Shown: positions 8,601-20,605 of the stretch, piece after piece
Numbering within the stretch: the stretch's first letter is position 1
Layout: each line of letters opens with the position of its first letter
NCBI RefSeq assembly: GCF_036226745.1
Contig: NZ_CP109013.1
Span: 2,852,001-2,916,000, forward strand
DNA length: 64,000 nt
DNA from: Streptomyces sp. NBC_00683
GTDB taxonomy: Bacteria; Actinomycetota; Actinomycetes; Streptomycetales; Streptomycetaceae
Reading direction: 5' to 3'
Notes under the pieces: generated by a model
Told to the model about the DNA's origin: nothing
Database searches by the model: none
The model's input: the letters and a program-made list of their open reading frames with translations, nothing else
Program-made: the position numbers and the translations under genes

Positions 8601-9449
8601 TCAGTAGGTGTAGAAGCCCTGCCCACTCTTGCGGCCGATGTCACCTGCATCGACCATCCGGCGCATCAGCTCCGGGGCGGCGAACTTCTCGTCCTGCGAC
8701 TCGGTGTAGATGTTGCCGGTGGCGTGCAGGAGGATGTCGACGCCGGTCAGGTCTGCCGTGGCGAGCGGGCCCATGGCGTGGCCGAAGCCCAGCTTGCAGG
8801 CGATGTCGATGTCCTCGGCCGAGGCGACGCCCGACTCGTACAGCTTGGCGGCCTCGACGACGAGCGCCGAGATCAGCCGGGTGGTGACGAAGCCCGCGAC
8901 GTCACGGTTGACGACGATGCACGTCTTGCCGACGGACTCGGCGAACTCCCGCGCGGTGGCGAGGGTTTCGTCGCTCGTCTTGTAGCCGCGCACCAGCTCG
9001 CAGAGCTGCATCATCGGCACCGGCGAGAAGAAGTGCACACCGACGACGCGCTCCGGCCGCTCCGTCACGGCCGCGATCTTGGTGATCGGGATGGCGGAGG
9101 TGTTGGAGGCGAGGACGGCGTCCTCCCGTACGACCTTGTCGAGCGTCCGGAAGATCTCGTGCTTGACCTCGAGCTTCTCGAAGACGGCCTCGACGACGAC
9201 ATCGGCGTCCGCCACCGCGTCGAGGTCGGTGGTCGTGGTGATCCTGGCGAGTGCGGCCTCGGCGTCGGCCGCGTCCAGCTTGCCCTTGGAGACGAACCTG
9301 TCGTAGCTGGCCTCGATGCCGCCGCGACCGCGGGCCAGGGCCTCGTCGGTGACATCGCGCAGCACGACGTCCCAGCCCGCCTGGGCGGAGACCTGCGCGA
9401 TACCGGACCCCATGAGTCCGGCGCCGATGACGGCGAGCTTCCTGGCCAC
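8601..9449 (-). CDS. 3-hydroxybutyryl-CoA dehydrogenase
   Basis: 282-aa NAD(P)-dependent dehydrogenase interconverting acetoacetyl-CoA and 3-hydroxybutyryl-CoA, cytoplasmic. The Rossmann motif GAGLMGSG is at residues 9-16, the GVHFFSPVPMM motif with catalytic His is near 137, and the C-terminal helical domain ends ...GRKSGQGFYTY. GTG 9449 was chosen because GGGG lies 7 nt upstream and the protein then begins VARKLAVIGAG, the usual family start. An ATG at 9467 would add six residues without a good ribosome site. It lies downstream of the TetR gene on the same strand, 132 bp apart. Confidence 0.93.
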   Translation of the reverse strand: MARKLAVIGAGLMGSGIAQVSAQAGWDVVLRDVTDEALARGRGGIEASYDRFVSKGKLDAADAEAALARITTTTDLDAVADADVVVEAVFEKLEVKHEIFRTLDKVVREDAVLASNTSAIPITKIAAVTERPERVVGVHFFSPVPMMQLCELVRGYKTSDETLATAREFAESVGKTCIVVNRDVAGFVTTRLISALVVEAAKLYESGVASAEDIDIACKLGFGHAMGPLATADLTGVDILLHATGNIYTESQDEKFAAPELMRRMVDAGDIGRKSGQGFYTY

Positions 9450-9581
9450 GTTCGCACCCCTATGCATTCAACAACGGTTCTTCCACATGCTCTCCGGCGG
9501 AGATTAGTACCCGTGAGGGGCGCTGGGGCTGCGAAGAGATGCGCGTCACGTCTCACATGACGGACATCACACCGCCGGAGG

Positions 9582-10223
9582 TCATGCGGCGGCGCGCCGC
9601 GCGTAGTTGAGTACGCCCGCGCCGAGCAGCCCTTCGATGTCGTCGAGCACGGCGAGCGCGTCCCGGGAAACGTCCACGGCCTTGCGGCCGGCCAGCATCT
9701 CCTTGCTGATGTAGCCGACGACAGCGCCCTCGATCCAGGCGATCTGGCCGCCGACGAGCAGCGGCATCGTGTCCTCGGGCCCGGCGCCCGTCTCTTCGCG
9801 GAGGGTCTCGACCACGGCATCGAGGACCTCCTGCTGGAGATACCAGAGGCGGGCCTTGAGCGTGGGAGCACCCTCGATGACCTTCATGAAATCGGCGAAG
9901 CCGTCCATCAGCCCGAGCTCCGGCGATACGGCGACGACGGCGGCCCGCAGTTCCCGCAGGACCGCTTCGGCCGCCGACTCACCCTTGTCGCGGGCTCGGA
10001 CGAAACGGGCGACGCGCTGCGTGACGCCCTTCATCCGGTCGAGGAAGAGGTCCTCCTTGGCCGGGAAGTAGTTGTAGACGGTGTTCACGGAGACGTCGGC
10101 CAGATCGGCGATCTCGGCGACCGTCACCGTCACGAAGCCGTGCTTGAGGAACAGCCCGGTCGCGAGGTCCGAGATGTGCTGCTTGGCCTGGCGCTTCTTG
10201 CGTTCCCTGAGTCCCTCAGCCAT
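9582..10223 (-). CDS. TetR family transcriptional regulator
   Basis: 213 aa. The N-terminal helix-turn-helix at residues ~28-58 reads VTVAEIADLADVSVNTVYNY. The C-terminal helical ligand domain has no recognisable specificity. The gene is divergent from an ABC exporter, with only 84 bp between the starts, and an imperfect palindrome lies in that gap. It probably represses itself and the exporter in the absence of ligand, as DrrAB-like exporters are often controlled. This is inference from layout. Confidence 0.92.
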   Translation of the reverse strand: MAEGLRERKKRQAKQHISDLATGLFLKHGFVTVTVAEIADLADVSVNTVYNYFPAKEDLFLDRMKGVTQRVARFVRARDKGESAAEAVLRELRAAVVAVSPELGLMDGFADFMKVIEGAPTLKARLWYLQQEVLDAVVETLREETGAGPEDTMPLLVGGQIAWIEGAVVGYISKEMLAGRKAVDVSRDALAVLDDIEGLLGAGVLNYARRAAA

Positions 10224-10250
10224 GCGCCCATCGTAGGCCTCCTCCCCGGG

Positions 10251-10289
10251 GTGACTGAAAAGTTGGTGTCATTGCAATTTTTCACTGAC
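10251..10289. promoter_or_regulatory. Candidate TetR operator between tetR and ABC genes
   Basis: Imperfect inverted repeat GTGACTGAAAAGTTG (10251-10265) and CAATTTTTCACTGAC (10275-10289) around a 9-nt spacer; 12 of 15 positions pair. It lies in the 84-bp divergent gap and is strikingly AT-rich for this genome. The placement fits an operator read by the adjacent TetR protein. Confidence 0.55.
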
Positions 10290-10307
10290 TCTGTTTTTGT
10301 GGTCACT

Positions 10308-11090
10308 ATGCCAATCATCAGCACGGCCGGGCTCGCCCGGACCTTCGACACCAAGGCCGGCCCGGTGGAGGCCGTACGTTCCGTCGACCTGACGGTCCGA
10401 ACCGGCGAGATCGTCGGGCTCCTCGGCCCCAACGGCGCGGGCAAGACCACCACGCTGCGCATGCTCACCACGCTGCTCGCCCCTACCGGCGGAGCGGCCA
10501 CCGTCGTCGGCTGCGACCTCATCGGGGATCCGGCGGGCGTGCGCGAGAGGTGCGGGTACGTCGCCCAGTCGGGCGGCGTGGACCCGCACATCACCGTGCG
10601 GGAGGAGCTGGTCACCCAAGGGCGGCTGTACCGGCTGAGCAAGGCCGACGCCGTCGCACGGGCCGCCGAACTGGCCGAGGACGTCGGCCTCGGCGAGCTG
10701 CTCGACCGCAGAACGGCCGCGCTCTCCGGCGGCCAGCGCCGGCGACTCGACATCGCGATGGGCCTCACCCACCGCCCTGCCGTTCTCTTCCTCGACGAGC
10801 CGACGACCGGCCTGGACCCCGCCGGCCGCGCCGACCTGTGGGATCTGGTGCGCCGGCTGCGGGACGACTTCGGCACAACCGTCGTGCTCACCACCCACTA
10901 CCTCGACGAGGCGGACGCGCTCGCGGACCGCCTGGTCGTCATCGACGGCGGCCTGGTGGTCGCCGAGGGCACACCGGCCGCCCTGAGGGAGAGGTTCGCG
11001 GGCTCGTCCGGCGCGTCACTCCAGGACGCCTTCCTCGCGATCACCGGACGGGCCCCCGTCTCCGCCGATGCCGCTCCCGTCTCCGTCTAG
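10308..11090 (+). CDS. ABC exporter ATP-binding protein, DrrA-like
   Basis: 260-aa ATPase of a drug or natural-product exporter. Walker A GPNGAGKT, signature LSGGQRRRLD, Walker B LFLDEPTTGLDP and the H-loop TTHYLDEAD are all intact. The DrrA/daunorubicin-resistance subfamily is suggested by the signature and by the single ABC-2 permease that follows 8 bp downstream. Start ATG 10308 begins MPIISTAGLARTFD; there is no clear ribosome site, so the transcript may start close to the ATG. Expression is probably controlled by the divergent TetR protein. Confidence 0.93.
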   Translation: MPIISTAGLARTFDTKAGPVEAVRSVDLTVRTGEIVGLLGPNGAGKTTTLRMLTTLLAPTGGAATVVGCDLIGDPAGVRERCGYVAQSGGVDPHITVREELVTQGRLYRLSKADAVARAAELAEDVGLGELLDRRTAALSGGQRRRLDIAMGLTHRPAVLFLDEPTTGLDPAGRADLWDLVRRLRDDFGTTVVLTTHYLDEADALADRLVVIDGGLVVAEGTPAALRERFAGSSGASLQDAFLAITGRAPVSADAAPVSV

Positions 11091-11098
11091 GACCTCTG

Positions 11099-11848
11099 AT
11101 GCTTCTCCACGACACCGCACTGATCTTCGGTCGGTACGCCCGGCAGACTCTGCGCTCCCGCTTCCAGATCCTCTTCGGCATCCTGATGCCGCTGTTGTAC
11201 CTGCTCTTCTTCGGCCCCCTCCTCACGGGCCTTCCACTCGGCCGGGCCGGTGATTCCTGGCAGATCCTCGTGCCCGGCCTGCTCCTTCAACTGGGCCTCT
11301 TCGGAGCCTCGTTCGCCGGCTTCTCGATCATCATCGAGAAGTCGACGGGGGTGGTGGAGCGGATGCGGGTGACACCGGTCAGCCGCCTGGCGCTGCTCCT
11401 GGGACGGGTCCTGCGGGATGCCCTGCTGTTCATGTTCCAGGCGGTGCTGCTCGTCCTCGCCGCTCTGGCCATGGGCCTGCGCGCACCGCTGCCGGGGGTG
11501 CTGATCGGATTCGCGTTCGTCGGCCTGCTGACCGTCTCGCTGGCCTCACTGTCGTACGCCCTGGCCATGAAGGTGCGCACGCCCCAGGAGTTCGGGCCCG
11601 TGATCAACTCGCTCACGATGCCGGCCATGCTGCTCTCCGGCCTGATGCTGCCGATGACACTGGGCCCGGTGTGGCTGGACGTGCTGTCGCACTTCACACC
11701 GTTCCGGTATCTGGTGGACGCGGTGCGGGACGCGTACGTGGGCTCGTACGCCACGGCCCACATGCTGTACGGGGTACTGGTGTCGCTCGGCTTCGCCCTC
11801 CTGGCCGTGACGGTCGGCACACGGGTCTTCCGCGGGGCCGGAGCGTAA
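11099..11848 (+). CDS. ABC-2 type exporter permease, DrrB-like
   Basis: 249-aa membrane protein with about six transmembrane segments and the ABC-2 conserved region (IIIEKSTGVVERMRVTPVSR) after the second segment. It forms the membrane channel for the DrrA-like ATPase 8 bp upstream. The protein starts MLLHDTALIFGRYARQTLRS, typical of this family. The substrate is unknown; export of a hydrophobic compound is inferred from the family. Confidence 0.92.
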   Translation: MLLHDTALIFGRYARQTLRSRFQILFGILMPLLYLLFFGPLLTGLPLGRAGDSWQILVPGLLLQLGLFGASFAGFSIIIEKSTGVVERMRVTPVSRLALLLGRVLRDALLFMFQAVLLVLAALAMGLRAPLPGVLIGFAFVGLLTVSLASLSYALAMKVRTPQEFGPVINSLTMPAMLLSGLMLPMTLGPVWLDVLSHFTPFRYLVDAVRDAYVGSYATAHMLYGVLVSLGFALLAVTVGTRVFRGAGA

Positions 11849-11861
11849 CTAGGCTGGCCGC

Positions 11862-12434
11862 ATGGTCAATCTGACACGCATCTACACCCGTACCGGCGAC
11901 CAGGGCACCACCGCCCTCGGCGACATGAGCCGGACCGCCAAGACCGATCTGCGGATCTCGGCGTACGCCGACGCCAACGAGGCCAATGCCGCCATCGGCG
12001 CCGCGATCGCGCTCGGGAAGCTCTCCGAGGACGTCGTGAAGGTCCTCGTCCGCGTCCAGAACGACCTGTTCGACGTGGGCGCGGATCTGTGCACACCCGT
12101 CGTGGAGAACCCCGAGTACCCGCCGCTGCGGGTCGAGCAGTCCTACATCGACAAGCTGGAGGGGGACTGCGACACCTTCCTGGAGGACCTGGAGAAGCTG
12201 CGCAGCTTCATCCTCCCGGGCGGCACCCCCGGAGCGGCCCTGCTGCACCAGGCCTGCACGGTGGTGCGGCGGGCGGAACGGTCCACCTGGTCGGCGCTCG
12301 AGGTGCACGGGGACTCGATGAACGCGCTGACGGCGACGTATCTGAACCGCCTCTCCGACCTCCTGTTCATCCTGGCGAGGACGGCGAACAAGGAGGTCGG
12401 TGACGTGCTCTGGGTGCCGGGCGGCGAGCGCTGA
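11862..12434 (+). CDS. Cob(I)yrinic acid a,c-diamide adenosyltransferase, PduO type
   Basis: 190-aa enzyme that transfers the adenosyl group of ATP to cob(I)alamin to make coenzyme B12. The N-terminal ATP-binding motif TRTGDQGTTALGD is present, with the conserved RRAERSTW helix near residue 135 and LNRLSDLLF near 158. Length and motifs fit the trimeric PduO family rather than CobA/BtuR. It follows the exporter permease by 13 bp, so it may be cotranscribed, though the functions seem unrelated. ATG 11862 begins MVNLTRIYTRTGD. Confidence 0.95.
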   Translation: MVNLTRIYTRTGDQGTTALGDMSRTAKTDLRISAYADANEANAAIGAAIALGKLSEDVVKVLVRVQNDLFDVGADLCTPVVENPEYPPLRVEQSYIDKLEGDCDTFLEDLEKLRSFILPGGTPGAALLHQACTVVRRAERSTWSALEVHGDSMNALTATYLNRLSDLLFILARTANKEVGDVLWVPGGER

Positions 12435-12462
12435 GCCCGCTCGCCGGACGGCACCCGGGCGA

Positions 12463-13029
12463 TCAGCGGTCCGCCTTCACCCGCTTCGCCGGGTTGTCCG
12501 GTTCCGCCTTGGGGAACAGCGTGTAGCTCCCGGCGATGACCACGTTGATCCCGATCACCCAGAGCATCTTCTGCTGCCACATCCGCAGCGACCCGATGTC
12601 CCCGTCGCCGCCCACGTACCAGATCGCCAGCTGGAGCAGGGCCGTCGCCGTCACCGCGGCCACGGTCCAGCGTGCCGCGGTGCGCCACTCGTGGGCGGCC
12701 CGCGCCATCCCGTACTTCGGGGGCCTCACCGGCGGCGGGCCGCCCGCGAAGCGGTGGGCGACCCTGGCGTCGACCCACTTGATGGTGGAGTGGCCGAGCC
12801 CCACGGTGAAGCCGATGTAGACGGCGGCAAGGCCGTGCTTCCAGTCCGGCTCCGCGCCGTTCTTCAGGTCGATGGCCGTCACCACCAGCAGGACGACCTC
12901 CAGCAGGGGCTCGCACAGCAGCACGGCCGCACCCAGCCGGGGCTTCCTCGCGACGTACCTCAGCGCCAGTCCGGCCGCGAGCAGCACCCAGAAGCCGACC
13001 TCGCAGAGCACGATCAGTGTGACGATCAC
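12463..13029 (-). CDS. Integral membrane protein of unknown function
   Basis: 188 aa with hydrophobic segments at about residues 2-22, 32-52, 67-85, 128-147 and 160-178. It has a Pro-rich cytoplasmic stretch (GGPPPVRPPKYG) and a charged C-terminus (EPDNPAKRVKADR). GTG 13029 was chosen because GGAG lies 7-8 nt upstream. It converges on the adenosyltransferase gene, 28 bp apart. I recognise the family only as a conserved actinomycete membrane protein. Confidence 0.78.
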   Translation of the reverse strand: MIVTLIVLCEVGFWVLLAAGLALRYVARKPRLGAAVLLCEPLLEVVLLVVTAIDLKNGAEPDWKHGLAAVYIGFTVGLGHSTIKWVDARVAHRFAGGPPPVRPPKYGMARAAHEWRTAARWTVAAVTATALLQLAIWYVGGDGDIGSLRMWQQKMLWVIGINVVIAGSYTLFPKAEPDNPAKRVKADR

Positions 13030-13180
13030 GGCACTTCTCCTTCCGGTCCCCTCCAGCCTCCCGTCCGCGGGGCCCCGGGTCGTCGTCGGCAGTGACGAAT
13101 CGTGACTGCATCCTTCGATGTAGCCGCGCCTCACCCCTCGTACGGACGTCCGGCGCCGCCCCGACGTGTTGGATGGACGG

Positions 13181-14377
13181 GTGTCCCCCTTCGCGCGCCC
13201 GCACCGCCACGACGTACTGATCGCGGTCATCGGGCTGTCCGGCGGCCTGGTGCTCTGGCTCGCGGGCCTGCACACGCAGAACGGCAGGCTCCTCGACGCG
13301 CACTGGGTGGCCCTCGTGCCGCTCGCGGTGATGGCCGGGATGGAACTGCTGCGGCGCAGCGCACCGCAGACGGCGCTGGTCGTCGGCACGCTCACCCTGG
13401 TCGCGGATCAGTTCACGACGGGCAGTCTGGCCACCGTGCTGATGTTCACCGACATCATGTACGCCGCCGTGCTGTACGGAACGCCGGCCGCGGCCCGCCG
13501 GATCCCGGTGACCACGTTCCTGGTCACGGTCGCGGTCACGATCGGCTTCCTCGCCTGGTTCCGCACCGCCGAGGCGCTGCTGATCGGCGTCGTCACCGGG
13601 CTCGTCTCGTTCTGCCCCGCCATCACCGGGGTCAGCGTCCGCAACCACCGCGACGCCGCCGAGACCGCCCGGCTGCGCGCCGACCAGACGGCGCTGCTGG
13701 CGGAGATGGATCGGGCCCAGGCGGTGACCGCCGAGCGCTCCCGGATGGCCCGCGAACTGCACGACATGGTCGCCAACCACCTCTCCGCGATCGCCATCCA
13801 CTCCACCGCCGCGCTCTCCATCGACGACCCGGACACCTCGCGCGACGCCCTCGGGGTGATCCGGCAGAACAGCGTCGACGGCCTGGCGGAGATGCGGCGG
13901 CTGATCGGGCTGCTGCGCGCAGGCGGCGGTGACACCCGGCCGAGCGCGGCACCGACCCTGGCGTCCCTGGACGCCCTCGTCGGTCAGGCGGGGGCGAACT
14001 CCGCGTCCAGCGGACTGGCGGTCGGACTCACCGACACCCGCGAGGATCCGGGGCCGCTGCCCGCACCGGTGGAGCTGGCCGCTTACCGCATCGTCCAGGA
14101 GTCCCTGACGAACGCGTTGAAGCATGCCGCGCCGGGCCCGGTGGCGGTCCGCCTCGGCGGTTCGGGCAACCTGCTGACGGTGGAGGTCACCAGTGTGTTC
14201 GGCAGCCGCCCGGGACCGCGTGCGCCCGGCTCGGGCGCCGGCCTCGTGGGGATGCGGGAGCGGGTGGCCCTGCTCGGCGGAACGATCGAGGCGGGGCCCG
14301 TCTCCGCGGGGGACGGTACGAAGATCTGGCAGGTACGGGCGGAACTGCCCGTCGAGGAAAGGGCGTCGGGGAAGTGA
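13181..14377 (+). CDS. Sensor histidine kinase (NarL-type two-component system)
   Basis: 398 aa. It has an N-terminal sensor region of four to five transmembrane segments (residues ~10-150), then the HisKA_3 dimerisation helix with the phosphorylated His in ARELHDMVANHLSAI, and a HATPase_c domain (YRIVQESLTNALKHA; GxGLxGM as GAGLVGMRERV). Start GTG 13181 is my preference; GTG 13166 would add five residues and lacks a ribosome site. The stop overlaps the start of the response regulator (GTGA), so the pair is coupled. The signal is unknown. Confidence 0.9.
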   Translation: MSPFARPHRHDVLIAVIGLSGGLVLWLAGLHTQNGRLLDAHWVALVPLAVMAGMELLRRSAPQTALVVGTLTLVADQFTTGSLATVLMFTDIMYAAVLYGTPAAARRIPVTTFLVTVAVTIGFLAWFRTAEALLIGVVTGLVSFCPAITGVSVRNHRDAAETARLRADQTALLAEMDRAQAVTAERSRMARELHDMVANHLSAIAIHSTAALSIDDPDTSRDALGVIRQNSVDGLAEMRRLIGLLRAGGGDTRPSAAPTLASLDALVGQAGANSASSGLAVGLTDTREDPGPLPAPVELAAYRIVQESLTNALKHAAPGPVAVRLGGSGNLLTVEVTSVFGSRPGPRAPGSGAGLVGMRERVALLGGTIEAGPVSAGDGTKIWQVRAELPVEERASGK

Positions 14378-15024
14378 CGATCCGGGTACTGGTCGCCGAG
14401 GACCAGGCGGCGGTGCGCGCGGGGCTGGTACTGATCCTGGGCAGCGCACCGGACATCGAGGTCGTGGGCGAGGCGGGCGACGGCGAGAGCGCCGTGCGCC
14501 TGGCCCGCGAACTGCGCCCGGATCTGGTGCTGATGGACGTCCAGATGCCCCGGCTCGACGGTGTGTCGGCCACGCGGCAGGTCGTCGCGGAGCAGCTCGC
14601 CGACGTACTGGTACTGACGACGTTCGATCTGGACGAGTACGTCTTCGGGGCCCTGCGGGCAGGCGCGGCGGGGTTCCTGCTGAAGGACACCGACGCGCAC
14701 GACCTGCTGGACGCGGTGCGTACGGTGGCGCGCGGCGAGGGCCTGATCGCGCCGGCGGTGACGCGGCGTCTGATCGCGGAGTTCGCCGTGACCGCGCCCG
14801 CGCGCCGGCCGGGCGCAGCGGATCCGGCGGTGCTCGATGCGCTGACCCGGCGGGAACGCGAGGTGCTGTGCGCTCTCGGTGAGGGGCTGTCGAACGCGGA
14901 GATCGCAGTGCGGCTCTCGATGGCGGAGGCGACGGCGAAGACGCACGTCAGCAGGCTGCTGGGGAAGCTGGAACTGCGGAGCCGGGTCCAAGCGGCAGTA
15001 CTCGCACAGGAGTTGGATCTCTGA
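14374..15024 (+). CDS. LuxR/NarL family response regulator
   Basis: 216 aa. The receiver domain (residues 3-120) has the phospho-acceptor Asp in LVLMDVQMPRLDG and a conserved Lys in FLLKDTD. The C-terminal LuxR-type helix-turn-helix begins LTRREREVLCALGEGLSN. Start GTG overlaps the kinase stop by 4 bp. It is the partner of the preceding kinase. It sits just upstream of the chitinase gene and reads the same way; from memory, such kinase-regulator pairs next to Streptomyces chitinase genes (ChiS/ChiR) influence chitinase expression, so a role in chitin response is likely. Confidence 0.93.
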   Translation: MTIRVLVAEDQAAVRAGLVLILGSAPDIEVVGEAGDGESAVRLARELRPDLVLMDVQMPRLDGVSATRQVVAEQLADVLVLTTFDLDEYVFGALRAGAAGFLLKDTDAHDLLDAVRTVARGEGLIAPAVTRRLIAEFAVTAPARRPGAADPAVLDALTRREREVLCALGEGLSNAEIAVRLSMAEATAKTHVSRLLGKLELRSRVQAAVLAQELDL

Positions 15025-15041
15025 GGTTTAGCTCTGATCTT

Positions 15042-15083
15042 TGGTCTGGACCTCTTGACGATTGGTCCAGACCTTCCTAATCT
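15042..15083 (+). promoter_or_regulatory. Chitinase promoter with two DasR-type repeats
   Basis: A -35 box TTGACG (15055-15060) and a -10 box TAATCT (15078-15083) have an ideal 17-bp spacer. Two near-palindromic 12-mers, TGGTCTGGACCT (15042-15053) and TGGTCCAGACCT (15063-15074), flank and overlap the -35 region with a 21-bp period. They match the known direct repeats of Streptomyces chitinase promoters and the core of the DasR box (TGGTCTAGACCA), which senses glucosamine-6-phosphate. Confidence 0.88.
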
Positions 15084-15196
15084 CACCGAACACGCACACT
15101 GCGGTGAGTACGCCATGACAAGGCGCTCTCAGGGCGACGCAGGGTTTGCAGTCCACGGACCACCCCCGTTTGTCGGACCTCACCCGAGGAGCACCG

Positions 15197-17077
<1,881 letters not shown>

Positions 17078-17115
17078 ATCCCCACGCCGTAGGCACGCAC
17101 GTCCCCGAAAAAGCG

Positions 17116-17148
17116 CCGGGGAGACAGGTCCGCCCCCTGTCTCCCCGG
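17116..17148 (+). terminator. Rho-independent terminator of the chitinase gene
   Basis: Perfect 13-bp stem CCGGGGAGACAGG/CCTGTCTCCCCGG, 7-nt loop, followed by TTTTC. It lies 39 bp after the chitinase stop and can also end the convergent DUF2550 gene's antisense reading. Confidence 0.9.
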
Positions 17149-17169
17149 TTTTCGTATGTCTGCGGGCCC

Positions 17170-17616
17170 TCAGGCCACGTTCACCCGCTGGCCGGGCGGT
17201 GCCGCCTCCAGCCAGGCGAGGAAACCGGTCAGCGCGTCCTCGCTCATCGCCAGCTCCAGGCGGGTCCCCCGGTGGAGACAGCCGAGCACGACGGAGTCGG
17301 ACAGGAGCGCCAGCTCCTCCTCGCCCTCGGGCAGCCGACGCGCGACCACCTCGATCGCGGAGCGCTCCAGGCCGCGGCGCGGGCGGGGCGCGTAGGAGAA
17401 CACCCGGAACCAGTCGACACGGTCACCGCTGTAGCGCGCGACTCCGTACACCCAGCCCTTGCCGGACGGGTCGGGTTCCTGCGAGATGTCCCAGCGCAGA
17501 CTGCAGTCGAAGGTCCCGCCGGAACGCTGGATCAGCCGCCTGCGCAGACCGAAGACGAACAGACCCACCGCGACCAGTACGACTACCAGACCGCCCACCC
17601 ACAAAGCGAGGACCAT
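17170..17616 (-). CDS. DUF2550 domain-containing membrane protein
   Basis: 148 aa. A single N-terminal transmembrane segment (MVLALWVGGLVVVLVAVGLF) is followed by a soluble domain of the DUF2550 family (SGGTFDCSLRW..., SYAPRPRRGLERS). In actinobacteria this gene lies directly downstream of atpC, as here, 142 bp away. The function is not known. Start ATG 17616 has AGGAGG 9 nt upstream; GTG 17622 would add two residues. Confidence 0.88.
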   Translation of the reverse strand: MVLALWVGGLVVVLVAVGLFVFGLRRRLIQRSGGTFDCSLRWDISQEPDPSGKGWVYGVARYSGDRVDWFRVFSYAPRPRRGLERSAIEVVARRLPEGEEELALLSDSVVLGCLHRGTRLELAMSEDALTGFLAWLEAAPPGQRVNVA

Positions 17617-17687
17617 CTCCACCGACCTCCTCGCATCGTCGAGTAACGGATACCGAACCGAGCCGAACCGAACTGCACCTGCATCGC

Positions 17688-17735
17688 CTCAGCCGCGACA
17701 CGGTCTGGATAATTCCAGCTCGGGCCGCGGCTGAG
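17688..17735. repeat. Nested inverted repeat between atpC and the DUF2550 gene
   Basis: Perfect 10-bp arms CTCAGCCGCG (17688-17697) and CGCGGCTGAG (17726-17735) enclose a smaller palindrome CTGGA-ATAAT-like TCCAG near 17704-17718. A run of six A follows on the plus strand. It may stop atp operon transcription or form a regulatory cruciform; the U-tract is on the wrong side for a simple minus-strand terminator. Confidence 0.5.
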
Positions 17736-17758
17736 TTAAAAAACACATCGTGGGGGTG

Positions 17759-18133
17759 CTAGTGCACCGCCACCGCACGCAGTCGCACATCGGCACGCCG
17801 CTCGGCGGCGGCGTCCGTGTCCGACTTCGCACGGTCCAGCGCACGCTCGGCGCGCTGGACGTCGATCTCGTCCGCAAGCTCGGCAATCTCCGCCAGCAGC
17901 GAGAGTTTGTCGTCAGCGAACGAGATGAAACCGCCGTGCACAGCGGCGACAACAGTCCCGCCGTCGCTCGTACGGATCGTCACCGGGCCCGATTCCAGCA
18001 CACCCAGGAGCGGCTGGTGACCGGGCATGACGCCGATGTCGCCGGACGTGGTACGTGCGACAACGAGGGTGGCCTCGCCGGACCAGACACTGCGGTCCGC
18101 GGCGACCAGCTCGACATGCAGCTCAGCAGCCAA
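17759..18133 (-). CDS. atpC: F0F1 ATP synthase subunit epsilon
   Basis: 124-aa central-stalk subunit with the beta-sandwich fold typical of the family ([19 protein letters not shown]..., [16 protein letters not shown]) and a C-terminal helical hairpin ([22 protein letters not shown]). It regulates ATPase activity and is the last gene of the atp operon. A stem-loop lies in the 109-bp gap to atpD. Confidence 0.97.
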   Translation of the reverse strand: MAAELHVELVAADRSVWSGEATLVVARTTSGDIGVMPGHQPLLGVLESGPVTIRTSDGGTVVAAVHGGFISFADDKLSLLAEIAELADEIDVQRAERALDRAKSDTDAAAERRADVRLRAVAVH

Positions 18134-18152
18134 GGGTGGCTCCTCGGGTCAC

Positions 18153-18174
18153 CACCCGGCGGTCATGCCGGGTG
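18153..18174. other. Intercistronic stem-loop between atpD and atpC
   Basis: CACCCGGC/GCCGGGTG, 8 bp, with a 6-nt loop, within the only sizeable gap of the downstream half of the atp operon. It may reduce read-through or stabilise upstream mRNA so that epsilon is made in lower amount. Confidence 0.5.
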
Positions 18175-18242
18175 TTGGGTCAATTCTACGGGGCGTGGTG
18201 AGGGGGGCGGGACACACCCACCCCCCTCGGTGAGCCGGAGGC

Positions 18243-20602
<2,360 letters not shown>

Positions 20603-20605
20603 CGA

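Noticed and set aside
12143..14449. 768-codon open frame on the minus strand
   Set aside because: It is a shadow of the adenosyltransferase, membrane protein and histidine kinase genes; the composition (Arg/Gly/Ala runs) is non-coding.
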